A stretch of DNA of 41,701 nt from Scatosoma sp045654025. GTDB lineage: Bacteria; Bacillota; Clostridia; Christensenellales; Borkfalkiaceae. Below the pieces are notes generated by a model. That model had not been told where the DNA came from, did not search any database, and saw only the letters and a program-made list of their open reading frames with translations. The position numbers and the translations under genes are program-made. Below, piece by piece: positions 1-9,215 of the stretch (position 1 is its first letter; each line of letters begins with the position of its first letter). The stretch spans positions 1 to 41,701 of the forward strand of contig JAZOMO010000006.1 of assembly GCA_045654025.1 (NCBI GenBank). Reading direction: 5' to 3'.

Positions 1-55
1 CTCACGACCTCCAGGGCCACAATCTGGCGCTCTAACCAACTGAGCTAAGCCCGCC
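1..55 (-). tRNA. tRNA-His (GTG), 3' end cut by window edge
   Basis: On the minus strand the sequence begins with an extra G at -1, as tRNA-His needs, then a 7-nt acceptor strand, TA at 8-9, a D arm and an anticodon loop TTGTGGC carrying GTG. The variable region is present, but the T arm and 3' acceptor strand lie outside the window. The closing pair of the anticodon stem looks like A-C. It is the last gene of the Gly-Arg-His operon. Confidence 0.9.
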
Positions 56-64
56 ATTTATTTT

Positions 65-141
65 TGGTGCGCCTGAAGAGATTCGAACTCCTGACACACG
101 GCTTAGAAGGCCGTTGCTCTATCCAACTGAGCTACAGGCGC
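65..141 (-). tRNA. tRNA-Arg (TCT)
   Basis: Complete cloverleaf on the minus strand: acceptor GCGCCTG pairs with CAGGCGC, anticodon loop CTTCTAA gives TCT, T loop TTCGAAT, discriminator A. The 3' CCA is genomically encoded at 67-65. It lies 27 nt downstream of tRNA-Gly and 9 nt upstream of tRNA-His, so it is cotranscribed with them. Confidence 0.96.
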
Positions 142-168
142 AAATTGATACGAGCGCCCGCTTGATTT

Positions 169-242
<74 letters not shown>

Positions 243-280
243 ATGTTTTTGTTGCAGTTCCGTACCAACAACGCTTGTAT

Positions 281-309
281 ATAATAACACTATTTTTTAA
301 AATTGTCAA
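281..309 (-). promoter_or_regulatory. Promoter of the Gly-Arg-His tRNA operon
   Basis: On the minus strand a perfect -35 TTGACA (309-304), a 17-nt spacer and a -10 TATTAT (286-281). The 19 nt from the -10 onward (TATTATATACAAGCGTTGT) are identical to those at the tRNA-Ile2/Asp promoter at 15786. The rest of 310-447 is AT-rich and shows no gene; a GC-rich stem near 401-436 lacks a U tract. Confidence 0.88.
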
Positions 310-447
310 ACAAAATTATGCCATTTTTCGTAAAAAAATCAAAAAATTTTCTTACTTCCTTTTTCGCAAGTGTTTCCCCGAAAAACAGCTCCTTGATAAG
401 CCCTGCGGCAACATAGTTACCTCTGCCGCCGCAAGGTTAAAGGTCGA

Positions 448-1671
448 TTAAATCTGTACTTTGGGAAGCAAAAGGCTTGCATTTTTCTCAGGCACATGCA
501 AGGACACCCCCCAACAAGCGTTATAATACCGCTTTCCGCCTCGTTCGTTATCTTCAGGTGTTCTCGTTTCCCCCGTCAAGCCGTGTCCGTACAGACAAAT
601 ATCCGCCTCGATACTCTCGTCCAGTCGGTTTAATTCGTGGCAGAGCTGGAACTTTTTATCGCCTAACGTCAATACAGTATTGCGCGGCAACACCTTTGCG
701 CGTTGCGCCAGTCCCGAAAGCGTTTCCTCGATATCGTTATTCCCCGGCACGATGATTACGCGCGCAGGCGTGCGCTCCATCATTTTAATAATCTCAGCTG
801 CCGCTTCTTTCCAGTACGGCCGCATCGACTCGATACGCCCTGCCTTCAGCTCGTCCGCCAAGTCCCCCGTATGAATGATAACGTCGGGAGAAAGCTCCTC
901 AAACAGCTTTTGATAGTAGGCGTAGTTTGCCGAATGGGTATCGCTGATATGCAACACTCTCATTCCCTCATTCGACCGCAAAAAGCATTTTGCGTCCTTC
1001 ATCGCTTGGTCGAATTTCGATTTATTCTCTAAATAATTCAAGGAATTTCCCGTCAGAGCGTTTTCCGGTAAATGCTGAACGTCGCATGCGTATTTTTCAC
1101 CGTCCGTGGAATACAGTAAGGACAGATGACAATTCCAGTGAAAGCCCCTATTTCCCTCTTCTACGCCAAACAAGTGCCGAAGCGCCACCGCCGTTGCGGC
1201 GTGAGCAACCAACAGCACGTCCATATCCTTAGGCACACCCGATAAGAGAGGGTCTAAACACTCTTTCAAGCGGTGCATAACGTCGGAAACGTCCTCTGCT
1301 TTTTCTTCAAACCAAGTATATTCCTTGTCAAGCTCCACCTTGGCAGAGGGGAATTTCGCCATCATCTCCGCACCCGTTCCCACGGTGCGCCACGTAGGCT
1401 CTTTTACGTTAGAGATTTCGTGCAAGTCTATCACGGGGACGACCTTTGCGCCAACCTCCCTTGCAACGACGTCCGCCGTTTGCATCGTTCTGTCGTACGG
1501 CGAAGAATAGATGATGCCGTTGAAGTTTAATTCCTTTAAACGCTTGCCAAGCAACTGCGCCTGCGTACACCCAAGCTGACTGAGCGCAGAATTTCCCACA
1601 GGCAAAGAAGCGTTGCCTTGATAATAGCTTTTGGGCAGGACTTGACCGTGCCGTGCAAAAAATATCCTCAT
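448..1671 (-). CDS. Histidine phosphatase - metallophosphoesterase fusion protein
   Basis: This 407-aa protein joins two unrelated phosphatase folds. Residues 1-205 look like a phosphoglycerate-mutase-type histidine phosphatase: RHG at 7-9 (phospho-accepting H8), R61 in SSPYDRT and a second histidine, H157, in VAHAA. Residues 237-407 look like a YfcE-type calcineurin-like phosphoesterase: DTH 244-246, GD 269-270, GNND 310-313, H345 and GHG 362-364 supply the usual metal ligands. No signal peptide or membrane segment is seen, so a soluble cytoplasmic enzyme is likely. The start ATG overlaps the upstream gene's stop as ATGA, with AGGAAGG before it, so translation is probably coupled. The substrate is unknown. 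Both domains appear catalytically intact. Confidence 0.85.
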   Translation of the reverse strand: MRIFFARHGQVLPKSYYQGNASLPVGNSALSQLGCTQAQLLGKRLKELNFNGIIYSSPYDRTMQTADVVAREVGAKVVPVIDLHEISNVKEPTWRTVGTGAEMMAKFPSAKVELDKEYTWFEEKAEDVSDVMHRLKECLDPLLSGVPKDMDVLLVAHAATAVALRHLFGVEEGNRGFHWNCHLSLLYSTDGEKYACDVQHLPENALTGNSLNYLENKSKFDQAMKDAKCFLRSNEGMRVLHISDTHSANYAYYQKLFEELSPDVIIHTGDLADELKAGRIESMRPYWKEAAAEIIKMMERTPARVIIVPGNNDIEETLSGLAQRAKVLPRNTVLTLGDKKFQLCHELNRLDESIEADICLYGHGLTGETRTPEDNERGGKRYYNACWGVSLHVPEKNASLLLPKVQI

Positions 1672-3275
1672 CTGAGTACCTTCCTTTGACTTTCTACTGC
1701 CTCTGAGGGAATATCGCTTTCCTCTTTGACCAAATAAACGGGGTTGCTAAACGCAATCAAGACCCCTTCCTCGTCGTAAATTTCTACGCGAGCAAAATTG
1801 TATTTATGCGTGTTGGTAAGCTCAAATACACCACCGACTGTTCCGTGCGAAATTTCCACCCTTTGCACCGGCCACCCATTGACCACGCAGAGCGCGTACC
1901 CACCGCAACGAATATCCTTTGCAGAGAAAGCAACTTCTACCTTCTCGCCGACGACAACGCTACCCTGCGGAGCGCCGTTTGCCGTAAAGGTAAAATCTTT
2001 GATTTTAACGGGATTTCCGCCCCATACCGAGCCACGCGCCAAGGCACGAATAAACGCCTCTTCTGTAGGCTCTTCCTCGTCGTACAGACCAACGAAAGTA
2101 CAGAAGTTGTTTCCTTCCGTCCAGCCTTCCGCCACCGCATGGTGATTGTCACTGTCGCCGTCACCCGTGATGAAGATGCCGTTGAGAGACAAAACGTCCC
2201 AAAGATGCAGGTACTCCTTCGCCACAAAACCGTCCCTACCGAAAGGGAAGCCGACTTCCATCAAGCTTGCGCCATAGACACGGTTTTCAACCAGCGCTTG
2301 TGCCACCTTTAGAAAGTTCTCCTCCATCGTTCCCTCCGCATTCTTTATCTTGGTGAAAGGATGATTCCAAGAGAAGATACCACCGTATTTTTTGACGTGA
2401 GCGATTGCCTGCTCGTTCGTAACCCGAAAATCGTAATCACGATAGTCGATGACGGGGACTTTGGTCGAATAGCAGTTCTTATGGTTTCCAGCCCCGGTAA
2501 TCTCAAAACCGACAAAGGGAACGACACCCCACTTTTCGCCAAGTTTTTGCGCAAGCTTTCTCTGTTCAGCACGCACCTCTTCAAAATTCAGGTCCCGATG
2601 AAAGGTAAAGGAACGGAAGAGCATTTCACCACCATTTTCGACCGTCAAACGAATATTGCAAAGCGCATTGTCCACGCCGCCGATTGCCTCGGAAACGTCC
2701 CTCGTCAGTTCAAAACGATAGACGCCGTTCTCCTTTTGAGGAAAAGGTAAGTATTGTCTATTCTCCTGCCCTTGTGGCAGTTTGCCGTATACATAGCAAA
2801 GCTCCGCTTGCTGATAGGTAGGCGGCTGAGCGGACAAGACAAAGGAAACGCTAATGCGCGCGCCACTCTCGACGGCAGTCTGTATCTCCGCATCAAGGTC
2901 CACGTAAAGGCGGGCAAACAACGGCGCAGAATGGCGCTTACCAGCAGAATAAAACAACAGACTTTGTCTGTTGTTTTCGTCCGCACGAAGACGAAGGTTG
3001 ATACCGCCTAAATCATCCTCGAAAGAGTACGTGCCCGTGTTGCCTTCCACCTCTGTAAAGCCTGCTTTTGTACCATTTGCAAGCTGTACGAACAGCTGCT
3101 TTTCAGGGAAAGAAAAGACGGCAATATCCTTCGGTTTTTGCCCCATGCGGGTGTCATGTTCAGTCATCCATATATGGCGTATCCCCAGCGCAACAGCGTG
3201 CGACATGTGCGAACCGATGGATGCGGTCGGCTCATGTGAACAATGTAAATGTAAATGCGTAGGATAAAATTTCAT
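1668..3275 (-). CDS. PHP-domain metal-dependent phosphoesterase with beta-sandwich insert
   Basis: The 535-aa protein opens with a PHP (polymerase and histidinol phosphatase) motif, H7-x-H9, followed by H40-D41 in MTEHD. Further likely metal ligands appear after a long insertion: E258 in GFEIT, H265, H305 in SWNHPF, D372/D374 and H378/H379. Residues about 50-235 have the beta-rich, low-helix look of a sandwich domain, and a second beta domain ends the protein (about 430-520). This resembles CehA/McbA-like PHP hydrolases. No signal peptide is seen. It is the first gene of a two-gene operon with the phosphatase fusion, ATGA-overlapped, from the promoter at 3332-3360. The substrate cannot be told from sequence. 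Confidence 0.8.
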   Translation of the reverse strand: MKFYPTHLHLHCSHEPTASIGSHMSHAVALGIRHIWMTEHDTRMGQKPKDIAVFSFPEKQLFVQLANGTKAGFTEVEGNTGTYSFEDDLGGINLRLRADENNRQSLLFYSAGKRHSAPLFARLYVDLDAEIQTAVESGARISVSFVLSAQPPTYQQAELCYVYGKLPQGQENRQYLPFPQKENGVYRFELTRDVSEAIGGVDNALCNIRLTVENGGEMLFRSFTFHRDLNFEEVRAEQRKLAQKLGEKWGVVPFVGFEITGAGNHKNCYSTKVPVIDYRDYDFRVTNEQAIAHVKKYGGIFSWNHPFTKIKNAEGTMEENFLKVAQALVENRVYGASLMEVGFPFGRDGFVAKEYLHLWDVLSLNGIFITGDGDSDNHHAVAEGWTEGNNFCTFVGLYDEEEPTEEAFIRALARGSVWGGNPVKIKDFTFTANGAPQGSVVVGEKVEVAFSAKDIRCGGYALCVVNGWPVQRVEISHGTVGGVFELTNTHKYNFARVEIYDEEGVLIAFSNPVYLVKEESDIPSEAVESQRKVLR

Positions 3276-3331
3276 AATACTTCTCTTTTTAGATGCCTTT
3301 ATACGGAGTATAAAATATAGCTCCTACCTTA

Positions 3332-3360
3332 AGTATAACACAGTTTGATTGAAAAAGCAA
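3332..3360 (-). promoter_or_regulatory. Promoter of the PHP/phosphatase operon
   Basis: Minus-strand -35 TTGCTT (3360-3355), 17-nt spacer, -10 TATACT (3337-3332), about 55 nt before the PHP gene start. The -35 lies just downstream of the terminator of the preceding lipoprotein gene. Confidence 0.75.
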
Positions 3361-3372
3361 GAGGAAAGCAAC

Positions 3373-3400
3373 AAAAAAGCAACCCTTGCCGGGTTGCTTT
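3373..3400 (-). terminator. Intrinsic terminator of the foldase lipoprotein gene
   Basis: Read on the minus strand, AGCAACCC and GGGTTGCT form an 8-bp stem around a 5-nt loop, followed by a run of six T. It lies about 10 nt after the stop codon at 3411. Confidence 0.9.
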
Positions 3401-3410
3401 CTGTTTATCA

Positions 3411-5615
3411 TTACTTATCCAAATCCAACAGATCTTGATAGGTCTTTTTATTACGATTTACGCAGGTTTCGTTGTCGTATTCCAAAATCAAACGATTCTG
3501 TTCATCGGTTGCGTAATCTGCACTATACTGTTCCTTCATCGCCTTTGCATAGAGATCAGAGAATGTATTCTCGTATTCCTCTTCACTCATTTCCATCGGA
3601 TCGAACGCCTTGTAGCCGCCGTATACGTCGTCTGCACTGTATGCGTAGGTTACATAGATGATGTGCCAGCCGTAGGTGGAAGGACATACGACGTACGTAC
3701 CTGCGCCCTGCGCTACTGCCCACTGCGCTGCATACTCAAATTCAGGAACGTAGTTGGTCTTGAAGGGAGATACAACGTAGCCCATGTACGTGTTCAAGCA
3801 ACCCGTATCCGTGCTGTACGCGAACATCAATTCGTTGAACGCCGCCGCAGCCTTATAGCCAGGAGTTTCAGGATTAAAGTAGTTCGCCGCAGTAACTTCT
3901 TTACCTTCCTCAAAGGTCACTTTACCAGAATAGTAGACAAACTGACCGTAATCCGTGAAGGAGGTTTTGTCCTCGTTTAACTTGTACTCCAAGTCATTCT
4001 TCGAAGAAACGTAGGTATCCTCCCACTTAGCCCCGCTCGCCGAACCATCTTCGCCAACTGCATAGTTCAGATAGCCTTCCATTTCCGCGAGGAACTCGTC
4101 AATATTCATCGTGTTGGCTTTCAGCTTATATTCGCCGTTATCCTTCTCTTCAACGCTACCGTTGAACGGATATTGACCGAGGTATACGTCCAATTCCTCG
4201 TATCTTTCGTTGTTTGTAAGGTTGTCCTTGAAGAAGAGGTATTTTTTCTTATTGTCGCCTTTTTTGTAGTAATCGAGGTCTTCTGCAACAAACGCGCTGT
4301 TCGCATGGTCGTGCTCGTCAAACCAAGAGGTACGCAAGTCCTTTGCAACAACGTTATCAAGCAAGAAGCTACGGTATCTATACAATTCCGCATCGTTGGT
4401 AGCACGAGCTTCTTCCTGTTTATACAATCTGTTCTGCTCCTCGCTGAAAGGAATCAAAATGTTGTATACAAAACCGTAATTTTCCACGGGGCTGTACATT
4501 ACGAAGTTCGTATCCGAAAGCGAACCAATCGCCGTTTCAAATGCAGATACGTCCTTGTCGTACGCAAGCTTCTGCGCATTGTAGGTCTGATCGTAGCGGC
4601 TGTTCAAATACTCAGCGGACAGCTCCTTTTCGCCTTTTGCAATAAGGTCGTCTGTGTACTTTTCAATCAGCGCCTGTTCCAAACGGCTGGCAAGTTCTAC
4701 GTAATAGTATTCCATTTCGTAGATGACAGACGTATTGTCTTCCTTTTTAATCAAGCCGTTATCATCAAGGTTACCGATGAATGCGTTGTACGCCTTTTTA
4801 CGGGTGGTTACCGTAGAGCCGTCCAAAGCCTTATAGCCGTAAGGAATACCGTTCTTATTCAAGCCCGTGTACACTTCATAGCGATCTACTTCGACGCCGT
4901 CCACAATACGAGGAGCGATATAGAAATCTTCCTTTTCCACGTCAGCGTTCGTAGGCTTCGTACGGGCATCCGTATGGTTGTGGTCTTCACTGCTTGCGGT
5001 AATATACGCACTCTCCGAGTTGTCCAACGTGTTGTTGATTGCAGAGAACATGCCATACAAGGTCTTATCCCAGAGTTCCTGCTTTTCTGCCTTCTTGGCA
5101 TCAACGTCATATTCCGTCAAGAAATATTTCATTGCCGATACTTCGGGATGCGCCTTCAGGAGCTGCTTTTCTCTTTCAGTCTTAGCCTCTGCAAGCTGCG
5201 CATTAATGTACTTAGCGCATTTTTCTGCCGACAGCTTGGAATTGTTGTTCAGATAGTATAACATAGCGTACTGAGTAACAATCTTACGGCTTACCAACAT
5301 GTCCAACAACATGTTGAAGGTATCCTCGTAAGAATAACCGTAGCTTTGCACGTATTGATAGCCAACGTTCATAAAGTAAGATACCAAATCGCGTTTGGGA
5401 ATATCCTTACCTACACCACCTATTTCAAAAATAGCGTTCAACTTCTCCGCGCCGTCTGCTTCAGAAAGCATGTTGGCGATGTTGACCGTAGCAACCGTCT
5501 GCGCCAAATCCTTCATGCTGTCCGTACGGATGAAATCACACCCCGTTGCGCCCATCGTTAAAGCAACGCCAAGCGACAACGCAGCTATTTTTTTGATCGA
5601 GTTCTTTTTGCTCAT
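3411..5615 (-). CDS. PrsA-like foldase lipoprotein (parvulin-type peptidyl-prolyl isomerase)
   Basis: The 734-aa protein has a lipoprotein signal: Lys-rich N-terminus, hydrophobic stretch and a lipobox ending at C26 (MGATGC). It is therefore probably anchored outside the membrane. Near the C-terminus (about residues 570-655), FNELMFAYSTD, VPEFEYAAQWA and STYGWHIIYV follow the order of parvulin (rotamase) motifs, the last matching the usual GYHIIKV strand. The central part is long, charged and Tyr-rich, with coiled-coil character like SurA/PrsA N domains. It lies directly downstream of mfd, where clostridia often carry a prsA-type gene. It has its own promoter and terminator and GGAG before the ATG. 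Isomerase activity is inferred, and the domain is divergent. Confidence 0.72.
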   Translation of the reverse strand: MSKKNSIKKIAALSLGVALTMGATGCDFIRTDSMKDLAQTVATVNIANMLSEADGAEKLNAIFEIGGVGKDIPKRDLVSYFMNVGYQYVQSYGYSYEDTFNMLLDMLVSRKIVTQYAMLYYLNNNSKLSAEKCAKYINAQLAEAKTEREKQLLKAHPEVSAMKYFLTEYDVDAKKAEKQELWDKTLYGMFSAINNTLDNSESAYITASSEDHNHTDARTKPTNADVEKEDFYIAPRIVDGVEVDRYEVYTGLNKNGIPYGYKALDGSTVTTRKKAYNAFIGNLDDNGLIKKEDNTSVIYEMEYYYVELASRLEQALIEKYTDDLIAKGEKELSAEYLNSRYDQTYNAQKLAYDKDVSAFETAIGSLSDTNFVMYSPVENYGFVYNILIPFSEEQNRLYKQEEARATNDAELYRYRSFLLDNVVAKDLRTSWFDEHDHANSAFVAEDLDYYKKGDNKKKYLFFKDNLTNNERYEELDVYLGQYPFNGSVEEKDNGEYKLKANTMNIDEFLAEMEGYLNYAVGEDGSASGAKWEDTYVSSKNDLEYKLNEDKTSFTDYGQFVYYSGKVTFEEGKEVTAANYFNPETPGYKAAAAFNELMFAYSTDTGCLNTYMGYVVSPFKTNYVPEFEYAAQWAVAQGAGTYVVCPSTYGWHIIYVTYAYSADDVYGGYKAFDPMEMSEEEYENTFSDLYAKAMKEQYSADYATDEQNRLILEYDNETCVNRNKKTYQDLLDLDK

Positions 5616-5702
5616 AGTTTCACTCCAAAAATTGTTTGGTTGTATAATTCTCTACGCGCATACACAGCGAGCATACGCCCGCACGATACGCTACCAAACA
5701 CT

Positions 5703-5731
5703 ATTATAACCTATTTTTTTTAAAATCGCAA
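5703..5731 (-). promoter_or_regulatory. Promoter of the foldase lipoprotein gene
   Basis: Minus-strand -35 TTGCGA (5731-5726), 17-nt AT-rich spacer, perfect -10 TATAAT (5708-5703). It sits in the gap after mfd, giving a leader of about 80 nt. Confidence 0.85.
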
Positions 5732-5741
5732 ACGTTTTTCG

Positions 5742-8700
5742 TTAGAAAGTTGTGAAAGTTAAGGCAAATTTTAAAAATTTTGTCATTTCTGCCATTAAAT
5801 CAACCGAATCCTTCCTGCCAAAAAACTCAATTACGGGGGAAGTCGCCATATTCAGGCGCACCCCCTTCTTATGCTCATCCAGCGCCGCAAGCAATCGTTT
5901 GTCCCCTAAAGCTTCCAAAGACGGAAACTCCAAAGAGCCCACGCCGTTTGCCACCGTAATCTTTTTGACGGAGAATTTCTGCGCATAACTTTTCAAAACT
6001 GCTATCACCAGCAGGTTAACCACCGCAATCGGCAATTCCCCGTACGTTTCTTTCAGCGATTCATACACCCGTTTATAATCCGCCGTCGTCGAAATTTCTG
6101 CAATTTGCTTATAGGCATCCAGTCGTCCTGCGCTAGATTCAATGTATTTGTCTGTGATATACGCACCGACACGAATATCGAGTTCAGCAGGTATTTCTCT
6201 CTCTCCCGTCAGTTCCTCTTTCATGAGTTTCGAATACAGCTCGTAGCCGACCTTATCCATATGCCCGTGCTGTTCTGCGCCAAGCAGGTTGCCTGCGCCA
6301 CGGATTTCCAAGTCTCGCATTGCAAGCTTGTAACCAGAGCCAAGTTCGGTAAATTGCATGATCGCCTTCAAGCGTTCGGTGGCGTTTTCCGTCATCACTT
6401 TTTCGGGTTTATAGGTGAAATATGCGTGAGCAAGGCGCGTGCCTCTGCCGACTCTGCCACGGAGCTGATACAGCTGCGAAATCCCCAGCCGATCGCTGTC
6501 CGTGATGATGATTGTGTTCGCATTCGGCAGGTCGATGCCATTTTCAATAATCGTCGTCGTGATGAGAATATTCGACAACCCTGCGTAAAAATCGTGGACG
6601 GAGCGTTCTAACGTACTTCTGTCCATTCTGCCGTGAACAACGGTAAGCGTTGCCTCGGGCACGATTGCCGACACACGCGCGGCGAAGGTGTGGATACTCT
6701 CCACTCGGTTATACAAGATAAACACCTGCCCTCCACGTGAAATCTCACGCAAGCACGCATCTCGAATGAGGGTATCCGTTTCCTCAACGACGTACGTTTG
6801 TACAGGCAAGCGCTCACTCGGCGGCGTCTGTATCGTCGAAATATCCCGTATTCCCGACAGCGACATATGCAGGGTACGAGGAATGGGGGTTGCCGTCATC
6901 GTCAGGCAGTCGATATCCTTTCGTAAGTTCTTCAGCTTTTCCTTATGCTCTACGCCAAAGCGTTGCTCCTCGTCTAAGACGAGCAAGCCCAAATCTTTGA
7001 ATTTAACGTCCTTGGAAAGCAACCTATGCGTGCCTACTATCAGGTCGATTTTTCCATCCTCAAGATCACGCAGGGTGCGTTCCTGCTCTTTGGGTGTTTG
7101 GAAACGGCTGAGAATCCCTACCCGTACCCCGAACGCCTCGAAGCGTTCGCTTGCCGTCTGGTAGTGCTGACTGCAAAGTACGGTGCTGGGGCACATCAGC
7201 GCCGCCTGCTTGCCCGCCAAAACGCAGAGGTATACGGCGCGCAACGCCACCTCCGTCTTGCCAAAACCAACGTCACCGCAAAGCAGACGGTCCATCACCT
7301 TTTCGGAGGTCATATCCGCTTTGATTTCCTCAATCGAGCTGGCTTGGTCAGGGGTCAATGCATACTGGAAGGCATTTTCAAATTCCGACATAAACGCCTC
7401 GTTATACGGAAAGGAAAATCCCTTCTTTTCAGTGCGTTCTGCGTAAAGCTTTTTGAGGTCAAACGCCAAGGTTCTAAGCGAAGCGCGAACACGGGATTTA
7501 ACCCGTTCAAACTCCGCTCCGCCGATTTTGGAGAGGGGCGGATTTTCCTCGCCGACGTACTTAGACAGTACGTCCATGTTCTCCACGGGAACGTGCAAAA
7601 CATCCCCTCCCTTATAGGAAAGGGTGATATATTCCTTGATGCCGTCCGAGGTTTCGAGCTTAGAAGTACCGATAATTTTACCGATACCGTGCCGTTCGTG
7701 TACCGCATAATCGCCCACCTCTGGCGCAGAGAACAGATTGCCTCTACGACGGCGAATACGCTTCGTATCCGGGGCGCGCGTGTATAAGTTTCCCGTGCCG
7801 ATTAAAACCAGCTTACATTCGTGCAATACAAGCCCCGCATCCAACGATTCCGACGAAACGCAGACGTTGCGCATCTCCCCTACCCTCTGCGGCAATTCTG
7901 CCGTAGGCAGATAGGCATCGTATAAAAGTTCTTGCATCCTGACTGCGCGATTTGCCTCCCCACAATAAAGCAAGATACGATATCCACCGCGCACCCAGTT
8001 GGAAATATCATTAAATAGCCCCGTCGTCGTGTTTAAATACTTCGTAATCGGGGTTGCCGTCAAGTTAAAAATCTTAAGAGGTTGGAAGATATACGGGTTG
8101 CTTGCAAAGGTCTGCAACGCTAGCCTGCCTACCCCCTCTAAGCCCTGTAAAAACCGTTCCTTGCCGATAAGCTGTGCCTTGGCAAAGGGAAACGCTTCGC
8201 CTCCTTCCGCAAGACGAGAAAACCGTTCCTCGTGCTCTTTGAAAATCGCCGTCAACTTATCGTATAAGGGCTTGCCTTCGTCAAAGACGAACACGCAATT
8301 TTTCGGGAGAATCCCGAAGATATCCGTGGAGTTTTTTAAGAGAGGCAACAAGTAGCCGTTTGCGTTCCCCGTTTCCAGTTCCGAAATAAGTTCCGAGGCG
8401 ATGGTGTCCGCCCTATCGTACGCCTCTACCGTCTTAAAACCACGCAAGCAGTCCTTTAAGCGCGTCTGCAACGCAGGGATTTCCTCTTTGGAAACGAATA
8501 CGTCCGTCGCAGAAAGAACGGAGAGTGATTGCAATAACCCCAAACGATTCCCCGTCGTCAAATCGTACGGCTTGATGCGTTCGACCGTGTCACCGAAGAA
8601 GTCGATGCGGGCAGGGTTTTCCGCGTTAACGGGATAAATATCCAAAATATCCCCACGCAAAGCGTACGTACCCTTCGTGTCCACCTCTTGCACGCGCGCA

Positions 8701-9155
8701 TAACCAAGCCGCGCAAGCATAGAAGGCAGCTGAATGAAATCCAGCTCCTCCCCCTCTACAAAGTCAAGCGTAGGCAGTTCCTTCGGGAAGAGTTGCAATA
8801 GAGCGTCAATCTCCGCAACGACTACGGGTGCGCCCGTCAAAAGAGCGTGAATACCGTTCAAGCGTGTAAAATAGCCGTCCTTGGACAGCGCCTTGCGATA
8901 CAAAAGGACTTCGTCCTTTGCCGAGAGCATTTCCGCTCTTTTCCCCGACAGAACGGCGATATTCTCCGCCGCCTTTCGCATAGAGGACGAATCTGCTGTA
9001 ACGTAAATAATCGGCGCATCAATCAAGGATGCGATCAGATATTTATGCGGGTCAGAAATGCCAAAAACCGCCGTCGGCGTGCCGCAGCGGATGGTTTCGC
9101 TAAGTTCGGGGTACTCCCCATTCAGTTGTGAAAACGAAAAAAAGCCTTCTTTCAT
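5742..9155 (-). CDS. mfd: Transcription-repair coupling factor Mfd
   Basis: The 1137-aa protein has the full Mfd plan: an N-terminal UvrB-like region, the RNA-polymerase-interacting domain beginning GDYAVHERHGIGKI, then a superfamily 2 translocase with Walker A GDVGFGKTE (about residue 630), DEEQ box (about 726), TATPIPRTL, and motif VI QLRGRVGRG. A C-terminal TRCF domain follows. Length is close to E. coli (1148) and B. subtilis (1177) Mfd. It removes RNA polymerase stalled at DNA lesions and recruits UvrA. The order prs-pth-mfd is conserved in Firmicutes. The start has AGGTGAG two bases upstream, a tight but usable spacing. Confidence 0.98.
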   Translation of the reverse strand: MKEGFFSFSQLNGEYPELSETIRCGTPTAVFGISDPHKYLIASLIDAPIIYVTADSSSMRKAAENIAVLSGKRAEMLSAKDEVLLYRKALSKDGYFTRLNGIHALLTGAPVVVAEIDALLQLFPKELPTLDFVEGEELDFIQLPSMLARLGYARVQEVDTKGTYALRGDILDIYPVNAENPARIDFFGDTVERIKPYDLTTGNRLGLLQSLSVLSATDVFVSKEEIPALQTRLKDCLRGFKTVEAYDRADTIASELISELETGNANGYLLPLLKNSTDIFGILPKNCVFVFDEGKPLYDKLTAIFKEHEERFSRLAEGGEAFPFAKAQLIGKERFLQGLEGVGRLALQTFASNPYIFQPLKIFNLTATPITKYLNTTTGLFNDISNWVRGGYRILLYCGEANRAVRMQELLYDAYLPTAELPQRVGEMRNVCVSSESLDAGLVLHECKLVLIGTGNLYTRAPDTKRIRRRRGNLFSAPEVGDYAVHERHGIGKIIGTSKLETSDGIKEYITLSYKGGDVLHVPVENMDVLSKYVGEENPPLSKIGGAEFERVKSRVRASLRTLAFDLKKLYAERTEKKGFSFPYNEAFMSEFENAFQYALTPDQASSIEEIKADMTSEKVMDRLLCGDVGFGKTEVALRAVYLCVLAGKQAALMCPSTVLCSQHYQTASERFEAFGVRVGILSRFQTPKEQERTLRDLEDGKIDLIVGTHRLLSKDVKFKDLGLLVLDEEQRFGVEHKEKLKNLRKDIDCLTMTATPIPRTLHMSLSGIRDISTIQTPPSERLPVQTYVVEETDTLIRDACLREISRGGQVFILYNRVESIHTFAARVSAIVPEATLTVVHGRMDRSTLERSVHDFYAGLSNILITTTIIENGIDLPNANTIIITDSDRLGISQLYQLRGRVGRGTRLAHAYFTYKPEKVMTENATERLKAIMQFTELGSGYKLAMRDLEIRGAGNLLGAEQHGHMDKVGYELYSKLMKEELTGEREIPAELDIRVGAYITDKYIESSAGRLDAYKQIAEISTTADYKRVYESLKETYGELPIAVVNLLVIAVLKSYAQKFSVKKITVANGVGSLEFPSLEALGDKRLLAALDEHKKGVRLNMATSPVIEFFGRKDSVDLMAEMTKFLKFALTFTTF

Positions 9156-9215
9156 TTCTCACCTATGCGCCCATTTGAGAGCAGTTCGTTCAAAGAAACA
9201 AACCCTTTTTTAAGG

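Noticed and set aside
401..436. Terminator for the phosphatase-fusion gene
   Set aside because: The GC-rich complementary arms have a long loop and no T run on the minus strand.
4173..5261. 362-codon plus-strand frame opposite the foldase lipoprotein gene
   Set aside because: It is antisense to a gene with signal peptide, promoter and terminator, and its product is a low-complexity Val/Arg/Phe-rich shadow.
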